Source: Sycobia sp. Sy_11
Lineage: Eukaryota > Arthropoda > Insecta > Hymenoptera > Epichrysomallidae
Length of the DNA stretch: 64,000 nt
Assembly: GCA_018907035.1 (NCBI GenBank)
Contig: JACCIC010000065.1
Coordinates: 62,001-126,000, forward strand
Direction of reading: 5' to 3'
Every line of letters begins with the position of its first letter. The stretch's first letter is position 1. Positions 55,625 to 64,000 of the stretch are shown piece by piece. The notes beneath the pieces were generated by a model. That model was given only the letters and a program-made list of their open reading frames with translations. It searched no databases and was not told the origin of the DNA. A program made the translations under genes and the position numbers.

Positions 55625-56065
55625 TTTTATGAGTTCAGTTTTGTCGAGTGTTAGTGGTAATAATGTTTAACTTCGTCCGCTAAGCAGCAATGAAGGCTCA
55701 ACGCGAGCCATAAGTAAGTTTTTCTTTTTTGTCAATCTGCCCTATATACAGCACTGAGCATTTTGAAATTGGACCTTTTTCGCATCAGATTAAGAAGTCA
55801 AAGTTATGATAACAATGCATGCAAATTTGCGATCAGGTCCTAATAAGTAGAATTTAGGCGAAAATCCACTGCAATGGCCTCAAGTGCCAGAGATCGTTTA
55901 AGTTTAATAGGTACTAAATATTACATCACTTTCTAGTGTTAGGTTTAGGTTTTACTTAGAAAAATTATTATTGCTATTACTATTATTATTACTATTATCA
56001 TTACAGTTTTGTAAACTGGCTCAATATTGTAACATATGAGTATCTCGAACATTATCAAGTACCAA

Positions 56066-56071
56066 AATAAA
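56066..56071 (+). promoter_or_regulatory. alternative stuxnet poly(A) signal
   Basis: AATAAA followed about 85 bases later by a GT-rich stretch (56155-56185), the arrangement expected of a cleavage signal with a downstream element. Confidence 0.35.
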
Positions 56072-56533
56072 TAAGAACTGCTTGCTAAGTCAAGGTATAG
56101 TCTTACTGCGATTCCGTTCGAATGTCGTATAAAAGGTCACGACCACGGCGTTATATGTTGTGTGCTTGTGTTATTGTTGTTACTATTATCGCTCTATTTA
56201 CTGCGTTAGGTGAAATTAATTAATGAGCATCTCCCGTAATCTCTTGTTGCTTATATTTACTTTCCTTATTTGTTTCCTTTTTTACAATAACAAGAGATGG
56301 GAAGAGTGTTACGAGGTGTTTTTCATGACATGGTTACAAGGTTCAAGGAAGTTGATACAAAATAGATGTACTGAATAATGAATGGAATCCAATTTATTTC
56401 AATTTCCATTTACGTTACATACAATCGTAGAAACATATTAAGACTTTGAAATGCGCTATTACAGTTTTACATTTTATTCGATTCTTACAGTACACGCAGT
56501 ACAGACTTAATGACAATACAAATATTACACTAG

Positions 56534-56643
56534 CAAATATTTTTATCGGTCTTACAATCATTATAAAAAAATATAATTATAATTATAATTATAATGACAG
56601 TCAAACTGTCTTTGTTTATAATCATTTCTGTAGAATCTGAAAT
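56534..56643. repeat. left arm of an inverted repeat
   Basis: The arm from CAAATATTTTTATCGGTCTT to GTAGAATCTGAAAT is the reverse complement, at roughly 85% identity by eye, of 57605-57706. The two arms flank about 960 bases that include the reverse-transcriptase fragment. Confidence 0.8.
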
Positions 56644-56898
56644 CTAAAAGCTAATACTAATAACATTAATGTCCAGAAACGTTAATGTATTATTTATCTT
56701 TTTTTTTTTTTAATTTAATTCTATAATAGATAGAATTAAAAACATCACAATTTTATTCACAAATTTTCCAAAAACATTCTTGAATAGTTACAAAGATGTT
56801 TACATATCTTTTAAATATCATTGGTTCTAAATTAAATTCTGGACAATTCCGTATTCTTTAATATTTCCATTACTCTATTAGCTATGTCTGATGCCAAT

Positions 56899-57000
56899 CT
56901 AAATGCCATTGGACGAATGGAAATTATTCAAAGGATCTAATACTTCACATAAATCATTAATATATACACAAAACAAAAATGAACAAAGAACAGAACCCTT
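56899..57000 (-). mobile_element. reverse-transcriptase fragment of a non-LTR retrotransposon
   Basis: 33 codons read KGSVLCSFLFCVYINDLCEV and onward to a TAG. This matches the GSVLGPLLFLIYINDL motif of LINE reverse transcriptases (Jockey-like). Upstream codons (LSIL) fit the preceding part of the motif. The flanks are full of stops, so only a fossil remains. Confidence 0.72.
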
Positions 57001-57604
57001 TAATATACTGAGATTAATTTTTATTTTATCATAATAGTTTTATCAGAAAGAATTAGAAGCAATTAAAAAAACATAATATTCAAGTTTACTTCAAAAGTAA
57101 TAATAATTTAAGTAATTTATTTCACAATTGTAAAGATAAGGAAGATAAATGTTGAAAAGCTGGAGCAGTTTATTAACGTAATTATAAGAATTGTGACAAA
57201 TATTATATCAGGCAAATTTTTTCGATTTGGCAAATGTAAATATGTTGGAACAAATATAAAACATAATAAATATAACAAAAAAAATATAAGAAGGAAAATT
57301 TTGAAAATATTCATAGTTTAAGAAATCGCAAAATGTGAATTTAATGTTAACTTAATTTTAATTTAATGTTAACAGTTATCATTCTTTATTACTCATTTTT
57401 ATTATCAAGTTCATTTTTAGATTTTAGTTTAGTTCCTTATGAGTTGAGCCAGGTCCAAATATTGGACAAAGCCAATACATAGATTTGCTAAATATGGCCA
57501 TGGGGCAGTCAGATTATCCTTTCTGAACAATAATATATTGGCTATTTGTCCTTTTTTTTCTTGCTATTTTTATTTTATTTTATTTTATTAGTAGTAGTTG
57601 TTAT

Positions 57605-57706
57605 ATTTCAGATTCTATAGAGATGATTATAAACAAGGACAGTCTGACTCATTATAATTATAATCATATTATTTTATAAAGACCGTAAGATCGATAAAAA
57701 TATTTG
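57605..57706. repeat. right arm of the inverted repeat
   Basis: Partner of 56534-56643 in opposite orientation. The arms differ by substitutions and by the number of AATTAT units, so the structure is old. Confidence 0.8.
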
Positions 57707-58727
57707 TTAATTTAGTTTACAGCAGTCGACATAAGTACAATTTTAACTATTATTACAAAAAATAAACAAGATAAAATCATTAAGGTAGCTCCGTGGTCTT
57801 CTCGATTTTACATGAGATATTGGTCTTGGGTAAATTTTCAAATTATTACAAAAAAAATTGCATGGCAGATATTGTGTATTTTTTTACATATTCAACAATT
57901 ATAATGGCCAGTAAAAATCATAGATTGCACGAAAACAAATGATATAAAATATAATTTTATTACGTTGATTCAGTTTAATACAGAAAACGATCTAGATTCT
58001 TTTTGTTAAGAAGTACATATGAATAATAGTTAATCTAAAACTTGCTAAAATTATTTATAGTGATATCTTTTTAAAAAATAGTTGAAAAATTAATTTGAAA
58101 TAAATTATTTACAAATAATGTACAATAAACAAAAGCAGTGCATTGCATATAAAAAAAATTTAATAAAGAATATGCTAAGAAATGGTACAAGTACTTTAAA
58201 AACTTGTTTTTCTTTTTTTCTTTTCTTTTCTTTTTTTTCTTTTATTTACAGTTCCAAAGATTTATTAAATAACTTTGGAATGTATTTCATTTTAAAATAA
58301 TTAACTAGAATTAAAAGGAATTCTGGAATTCATTTTTCTACATTTAAGCATATAAATAAATCAAGGTAAGCGGCAAAAAGAATTCAAAAACAAGTTTTAA
58401 ATGTGTTCTGAGGAAAGAGAGGTCAAGTATTCAGCACATGGACGATCTCGAATCACGAAGAAATGGACGGGAAGAAACGCGATGATAAAACAGTACTCAT
58501 ACTCGTACAGTGTAAAATGTTGTCGATTATTTAAAATGTCTAAATTTTGATTATTTAAAATTCTAAATATGGCACGATATGGTCTTAGATACAATGAAAA
58601 ATTCTTCAGACTTTTTCATGATTTGCATGGTAAAAATAGCGATTGGAATTTAATAGTATAATTTTTTTGGCAGTCTATATTTCATTTGCTATAGGGTACG
58701 TACTAAGTTCATTAATAAAAAATTAAT

Positions 58728-58775
58728 TTTATTAGTTGTTATAGATCATTGGTTATTTTTATTACAGTTTTTATT
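58728..58775 (-). promoter_or_regulatory. cluster of mib2 poly(A) signals
   Basis: Read on the minus strand, three AATAAA hexamers lie at 58770-58775, 58758-58763 and 58728-58733, roughly 195-240 bases after the mib2 stop. The clustering makes a transcript end here plausible. Confidence 0.45.
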
Positions 58776-58968
58776 CATTGACAACTGTAATTGCAATAGT
58801 CGAACGTTAAAAATAATTATTACAATTTCTTAAAGATTCGAATGTTTTTTTTTAAAGTTAAATGAAAATCTGATACAATGTGACAGTATTCAATAAATAA
58901 AAACCTAATATTTGATTTTAATTTACAATTGTACTAAAATTTGTATTAATTTTTACCAAAACCAGCCT

Positions 58969-59270
58969 CTAGTATAAATTGATTTTTTTGGTAATCGTTT
59001 GGCGACACATGTGGCACGTTTTTAACGGAGCAGCACAATGTTCACAGGCGCCATGACCACAAAGAAAAGCAACATTTCTTCTTCGCTCCATGCAAATACT
59101 ACACATATTTGCTTCTTCAAGATCCGCTATTCTGGTCTCTAAATATCTTAATCTTTCTAAGTCTTTATCCTTTTCTTTATCCGATTTATCGATTTGTTTC
59201 TCGATATAACTAGTTTTAAGTTGATCTTGCTCAACTTGATTCACCAGTTCCTCTTGATTTGCTTGAGTGT
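58969..59270 (-). CDS. mib2: mib2 last exon: coiled coil and C-terminal RING
   Basis: Acceptor TATTAG; the stop is TAG at 58969-58971. About 55 residues of Glu/Lys/Gln-rich coiled coil (LERLRYLETRIADLEEANM) lead into a full C3HC4 RING: CSIC, then CGHGACEHC, then CHMC, ending TKKINLY. This terminal RING recruits the E2 in Mib proteins. Confidence 0.95.
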
Positions 59271-60101
59271 CTAATAAATCAAAATGAAACAAGTATTTAT
59301 TATGATATAGTAAAATCAAAGAATCTATGAAATGTTTTAAATTTATGTCAAATTTTAAATAAATAGATTCATGAATATTTAGAGAAAGTCTTCTAAAAAA
59401 GAAAATTAGACATGTAATGAAAATTCCGGAATCGGATAATTTAAATTTACACACATATGTATTTTTACATTTCTAAATATCCGTTTGTATAAAATTAATG
59501 AAGTATATATAAAATCATGGTTGCCTTACCTGGGTGCAGTAGCGATTCGTCAAGGTTATCGCCGCGCTGCTCGCAATTCGGGCACGCATCGCCCCTGCCG
59601 ATTTCCAAACGATTTAACTGACTCTCTATGTTGAGCAAGTCCGCTTGACCCTGGCAGCGGCTACAGTCCCTAGGCGACTGAGGCGGATCCCGAGCCCCCT
59701 CGGTTTCGTCGACCTCGGACTGCGATACGGTCTCGATTTGATAAATAGGGGGCTCGGACGAGTCGCTCGAGGCCGACGTTTCACTTTGGGAACGTCTACC
59801 CTGGTAGGACCTGACCAGGTCGACGAAGGGCGCGAGATCCGAGTCGGCCTGCAGCAGGTCCAACGGTGTCTTGCCCTTGGAGTTTTTCGCGCGCTCGAAG
59901 ATCGCGCCGCTGGCGTCGTTGCTGATTAAGAAACAGACCAGCGTTAGCTCGGTTTTTGCTCCTTGCGCGGCCAAGTCCTGTGATATCTGTGAAATCAATC
60001 ATTTATCCACTTTTAATTTATAGAATTTTACGTTGTATTAACGGGAAACGGGCGAAAATTAATGTCAGAAAATATTTATAAAGCTAATTGTAAATTAACG
60101 G

Positions 60102-60161
<60 letters not shown>

Positions 60162-60762
60162 TATCACATTTTAATACTAACAGATTGCGGGCTCCAATAT
60201 GGAAACTGTGTATTAAAATAATTTTAAATCTTATAAAAGGCAGGATTTGCGAGTTAATTTATTATAGTTCTGATTTCATTCGCGGTTAATACATGAATCG
60301 ATATTAACAGATTTAGGTTGTCAAATAAATTTAAATAAATAATGTTTGTAAGAGATCGACCCCTGCTTAATTCGGCCAGGGCTCCTAATAGTACGGTCAA
60401 ATTCGATAGGGTCGCGTTTTAACTCTTAGATGCACACATTTTTCAAATTTATAACGGAATATAATTTTTAACGGAAAGAGTTGAGTGGGCTTCGATCTTT
60501 CATGCTACATTAATTGAAAGATGCAGTATTTGGACACCTAATATCAATGCTTATCACTTTTTATGGCTTTTTTATGTTACACACACATAACATGCGCGTG
60601 CACCCGCTCATATAATATATGCAAGCAAAAATGTAAGAAATCCCGTTAGTAGGGTTGCTAAAAAATGTCGTAGTTGTGAGAAACAATTTTTATTACTATT
60701 TTATTAAATTTTTCTCTTCATAAAATATTTGTAAAATAAACTCTAATAATATGGAATACACA

Positions 60763-60821
<59 letters not shown>

Positions 60822-63800
60822 TATTCAATTATATTAGATTTGGTTTTAGAAATATTAATCCACTTATAGCGAGGTTCGATTAAACTACATATTAATATTA
60901 TTGAAGCAGTACAAGGAGCAATATTTTTTTTACAAATTAATTAGGTATAGTTATAATTAACACATTCTCAAAATCTTAAAGGTTTTTTAAGACAATGACT
61001 ACAAATCTGTTATAAAGTTTTTCAAAATTGAGAAATTCAAATAGGACCAACTAAAAGACTTGAAATCGTCTAATCCTGACTAATAATGATCGATATATTA
61101 TGGGTTTTTTGTCGTCGTCGATTCTTCATCAGTTATCAAATTTATATCATCCAATATCACGGACACGAATTCGATTCACCCTATTGAATCTCCTTTTTTG
61201 GGATTATGAATTTTCAAAACTTGATAACAGCTCTGAAATGAGCGACCCTCGAAACATATAAGTATCAAGTTTTATAATGAATTTTATATCATTCTATAAT
61301 GATATTTACATGCGACAGTATCGCTTGTCATATATATCCTATAAAAAGTCAGTATATCTGTTTATAACTTACCGCACACAGAAGGGGAGCATCTGAATTA
61401 TTATAAGACGAGGCACTCGTATCGTGAAAACGGCACTTTGTAATGGCCATGTGGAGCGCGGTATCGCCGTCCTCGTCAGTGCTTGCTATGTCGGCATTAT
61501 TGCTGATGAGGAGCTCGACGAGGCTCCAGTGACCCTGGCAGGTGGCTAGGTGCAGCGGCGTTTGCCGACGATTATTCTGCAGATCTACCCGGGCCTGGCC
61601 GCCCGACGGCGACAGCAGGATCGCCGCGACGTCTCGATGACCGTTTAAGGCCGCCAGATGCAAGGCCGCGAAGCCATCGTCCTTTTTTATGTTGACTAAA
61701 TGTCGCGATCTCATAATTAACTTTTCCGTTGCGCTTTAAATTGAATTATTGGTTCAGTATAGCCTTTACAATACTATTAATAGATTATGAAATTTACATC
61801 ACAAAAAATATAAATGTTTATATTATATTCTATATAATGCAATTTTTTAACGATTTCATTTCTAATATAAATTTTACAGCATATAAAAACTGAAACCTAT
61901 AAAAGACAATTTCTTCAAGTAAATTTAAAAGTATTTAAAACCAGATAAAATAATAGTTTTTTTTATTATTTTGGAAAAATTAATATTATGTAAATGATAT
62001 TAGAATAATTAAAAAATCTAATTTAAAAGGCTTCAACAGTTCATTTAATTTGAATGTTCAATGGCTCTTTTTTTTAGAAAGTTATATACATATCAGACAT
62101 ATAATGAATTTTTGTGAAAAATATTGGCAAATCCTTTTTAACTCTAAACTAATAAAATCATATTATAATCTATTTTATTAAGTATAAAAAAACTTTTGTA
62201 TCCGCATTAAGTAATAGACTTTTTTTTGATTGAGTTAAAGGATAAATGACTTAGATTATTTAAAAAAAGAAGAAAAGGTTCAAAATAGCTGGTCAATTAA
62301 AGTCTCTTGATTTTTGCCGACTTACTGAGCATTTCCTTTAAGAGCGGCATGCTGCAGAACGTTAAAACCGCGTTTATTACGAAGTGGAACGTTCAAACGT
62401 TCGCAGGCACAAAGAACATCGATTATCTCCGAATCATCTTTGCCGATGGCATCGTGTAAGCTTGTATCACCGTAAGAGTCTTGTAAATTGACATTACAGC
62501 CGTGACGCAATAATGTCTTCACACACTCGGAATGTTGCTTATTAACTGCTACATGAAGAGCGCTGCATTTGCCGTTATTTACTGCGTTTACCGCGGCACC
62601 TCGTGCGAGAAGTAATTCCATTATTTTTGGTTTATTACTGGAACAATAAATAATTATTATTCGATGCAGACTCAGTTATGATTGCATGTTTATAATAATA
62701 TGTAACAAGTAGTATTATATATTTTCTCGTAGGATATCTTTTATTTTTATAGAATCAATAAATTTATATGTAAAGTTATATTTATACTTTCATGAATACA
62801 GAAATAATATAACTTGTATTCGATAAATAAGGTAATTTAATATACAAAAAAATAGCTATATTTTTAACTAATAAGACAATAATATTCTAAAGAACATTAC
62901 GACCTATTATCCATTTTTAAAAGTGAAATTATTAAGTAAATAAGAGTATGTGTCATGTTTTGTTACATACACATTCCCAGCGACAACTAACTTTCGCTTT
63001 ATCGGCTACAATACAATCATATGTACATTTAATAAAAATTAATAAATTAATAAAATTTAGTAAACATACCCAAAGGCTGCATAATGCAGTGGAGTGTCGC
63101 CATCCTCATCTGCTGCAAAGAGTGAAGCACCAGCATCCAATAAAAGAATGCATAATTCTCTTTGTCCTTGATGAGCAGCAACTTGAAGACATGTTTTTCT
63201 ACCACCGCTTGGACCACCTCGTGCATCAACTCTATTTGGATACTTTTGTAGAAATTCCTTTACAGCAGGAATACCCATTTTACCTCTTGCTGCATCTCGT
63301 AATAATTTTTCTACTTCTACATCTGTATTTTCTTGACCTGGACATAAAATGACAAACGATTGATTTATATAATATATTGTGATATCGCTAAATTACGTTT
63401 ATTTCTAGATTCAAGTGTACCTCTATTTGCTTCAGTGAAGGAATTTGCAATGTCAGAGCCTGCTGGAACTAAAGTAGCACTAAGCGGATTAAATGTCCAA
63501 GTATGCCCTCCTATCTGCACTCTCATATCCCCATCAGAATAAATTTTAATGACTTTGCCAGTTTTACCCAAAGCCTGTAATGCAAATACAGCTCATCAAA
63601 TTAAACTGATATTAATTACTGACAAAACTACATTTAAAAAATATCAATTTACCACTTTCATTGCGTCAGTCCATTCTCCATGACCTCGTTGATAATGTTT
63701 TACGGCATTAGCATCTGACTTTACCCTAACGATATCGCCTAACGAAAAAGTTTCTTGACTTATAACTTTCGTTAATACACCTGGATGAAACGTCCATCTA

Positions 63801-64000
63801 TTATTCCACCCATCATATTGTACACGTATATCACCTTTATCCGTAATTCGATGTACTGTACCAATCTGAGTAATACAATCAAATTATTTTGAAATACTAG
63901 TACATAAAATTGAAAGCACAATATGAAATAATTAGTTACATTTTCAATAAAATCGGCCATCCGCGGATTCCATCCACCATGACCTGCTTGCATTATTTTT
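58969..64000 (-). CDS. mib2: Mind bomb 2 E3 ubiquitin ligase, C-terminal 708 residues, eight exons
   Basis: Exons in transcript order are 64000-63940 (partial), 63865-63653, 63574-63421, 63337-63070, 62637-62326, 61733-61373, 59986-59530 and 59270-58969; every intron is GT-AG and every phase agrees. Mib proteins are RING ubiquitin ligases; Mib2 is needed for muscle integrity in flies and Mib family members ubiquitinate Notch ligands. Visible domains are two Mib repeats (HGGWNPRMADF with RWTFHPGVLTK; HGEWTDAM with TWTFNPLSATLVPAG), an ankyrin block of roughly eight repeats, an acidic Ser-rich linker, a coiled coil and a C-terminal C3HC4 RING (CSIC, CGHGAC, CHMC) ending KKINLY. HGGWNPRMADF matches human MIB2 (HGGWNPRMAEF) better than MIB1 (HGGWTDGMFET). 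The N-terminal MIB/HERC2 and ZZ domains lie beyond the window. Confidence 0.94.
59530..59986 (-). CDS. mib2: mib2 exon: last ankyrin unit and acidic linker with two CxxC pairs
   Basis: Acceptor TTCACAG and donor GTAAGG. It starts ISQDLAAQGAKTELTLVCFL, gives a last ankyrin-like unit (KNSKGKTPLDLL), then a Ser/Glu/Asp-rich linker. CSRC and CPNC lie near the end, where vertebrate Mib2 has its first RING, but the remaining RING ligands are absent. The exon is markedly GC-rich. Confidence 0.92.
60103..60158. repeat. (AT)n microsatellite
   Basis: 56 bases inside a mib2 intron. Confidence 0.95.
60768..60818. repeat. (AT)n microsatellite
   Basis: 51 bases inside the same mib2 intron as the tract at 60103. 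Confidence 0.95.
61373..61733 (-). CDS. mib2: mib2 exon: ankyrin repeats
   Basis: The acceptor is TTAAAG followed by C. I chose it because it is the only AG that keeps the frame and gives HATEKLIMRSRHLVNIKKDD, aligning with human MIB2 around ILARARQLVDAKKEDG. DGFAALHLAALNGHRDVAAI and TPLHLATCQGHWSLVELLIS follow. The exon is GC-rich, unlike the preceding ones. Confidence 0.92.
61734..62325 (-). other. mib2 intron
   Basis: About 590 bases, AT-rich, with nothing recognisable inside. Confidence 0.88.
62326..62637 (-). CDS. mib2: mib2 exon: central ankyrin repeats
   Basis: Acceptor TTCCAG and donor GTAAGT. Encodes three ankyrin units, including SALHVAVNKQHSECVKTLL, YGDTSLHDAIG and FNVLQHAALKGNA. 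The two closing bases CA join the C that opens the next exon to give a His codon. Confidence 0.94.
62638..63069 (-). other. mib2 intron
   Basis: About 430 bases, AT-rich, no features seen. Confidence 0.88.
63070..63337 (-). CDS. mib2: mib2 exon: first ankyrin repeats
   Basis: Acceptor GTCCAG and donor GTATGT. After a helical lead-in (VEVEKLLRDAARG) it encodes TCLQVAAHQGQRELCILLLD and DEDGDTPLHYAAFG, typical ankyrin consensus. Confidence 0.93.
63421..63574 (-). CDS. mib2: mib2 exon: Mib repeat 2
   Basis: Acceptor TTACAG and donor GTACAC. Encodes ALGKTGKVIKIYSDGDMRVQ and TWTFNPLSATLVPAG, then a hydrophilic link to the ankyrin block. It ends one base into a Gly codon. Confidence 0.93.
63653..63865 (-). 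CDS. mib2: mib2 exon: Mib repeat 1 to start of repeat 2
   Basis: 71 codons in phase 0, acceptor ACTCAG and donor GTAAAT. Encodes IGTVHRITDKGDIRVQY, RWTFHPGVLTKV, LGDIVRV and YQRGHGEWTDAMKV, in the order of human MIB2. Confidence 0.94.
63940..64000 (-). CDS. mib2: mib2 exon, partial: start of Mib repeat 1
   Basis: Encodes KIMQAGHGGWNPRMADFIEN and ends in phase 0 before GTAACT. It is cut by the window edge. The segment matches the first Mib repeat of human MIB2 almost residue for residue. Confidence 0.93.

Larger units (their letters stand above)
54482..58968. other. 3'UTR of stuxnet and intergenic region to mib2
   Basis: The two genes converge on this stretch. It begins with a CAA-rich repeat and a long (AT)n, probably within the stuxnet 3'UTR, then a (CT)n at 55147-55201 and possible poly(A) signals. 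An inverted repeat around a retrotransposon fragment spans 56534-57706. The rest, including 57760-58720, is AT-rich without recognisable features. Confidence 0.75.
59987..61372 (-). other. mib2 intron
   Basis: A 1.4-kb AT-rich intron with two long (AT)n tracts (60103-60158 and 60768-60818). No other content is recognised apart from a short segment at 60361-60391 that resembles one at 45447. Confidence 0.88.

Noticed and set aside
61708..61733. Alternative mib2 acceptors within or just before ATGAGATCG
   Set aside because: One AG lies in the wrong phase. Another, inside ATGAG, keeps frame but drops residues that align with human MIB2; the acceptor TTAAAG at 61734 restores them.
58969..64000. 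Assignment to mib1 rather than mib2
   Set aside because: The first Mib repeat (HGGWNPRMADF) and the Mib-repeat and ankyrin segments match MIB2 better than MIB1, and two of the three C-terminal RINGs of MIB1 are absent.

Overview
This window is eukaryotic and almost certainly insect nuclear DNA. It has GT-AG introns from under 100 bases to 29 kb, AT-rich introns around GC-rich coding exons, very many long (AT)n, (CT)n, (AC)n and (GA)n tracts, and decayed mariner and non-LTR retrotransposon remnants. CpG is not depleted. This looks like a hymenopteran such as a parasitoid wasp or ant, but the order is an inference, not something the sequence proves.

Two protein-coding genes are supported, tail to tail. 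(1) On the + strand, seven exons between 13843 and 54481 encode at least 590 residues of a midnolin homologue, the protein called Stuxnet in Drosophila. The visible part starts inside the N-terminal ubiquitin-like domain. It then carries both halves of the split Catch region, alanine/threonine-rich linkers and the basic C-terminal helix, and ends in VVA. All splice phases agree. The exon with the start codon and first half of the ubiquitin-like domain was not found in the 13.8 kb upstream, so it probably lies before the window. (2) On the - strand, eight exons between 64000 and 58969 encode the C-terminal 708 residues of Mind bomb 2 (Mib2): two Mib repeats, an ankyrin block, a Ser/Asp/Glu-rich linker, a coiled coil and a terminal C3HC4 RING. 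Its N-terminal half lies beyond the right edge.

Layout: 1-13842 is noncoding and is read as a stuxnet intron. 13843-13930 is the first visible exon. 13931-42888 is a 29-kb intron with several CpG-rich islands, dense microsatellites, a possible signal-peptide exon (28163), an LTR-like block (about 22.1-22.5 kb) and a foldback element (41013-41608). 42889-54481 holds the six remaining stuxnet exons; one of its introns contains a mariner remnant (46226-46650). 54482-58968 is 3'UTR and intergenic DNA with an inverted-repeat structure around a reverse-transcriptase fragment. 58969-64000 is mib2.

From what is known of the families, one neighbour is an adaptor for ubiquitin-independent proteasomal degradation (midnolin; Stuxnet acts on Polycomb in flies) and the other is a RING E3 ubiquitin ligase. 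Nothing in the sequence shows that they act together. No rRNA, tRNA, CRISPR array or complete mobile element was recognised.
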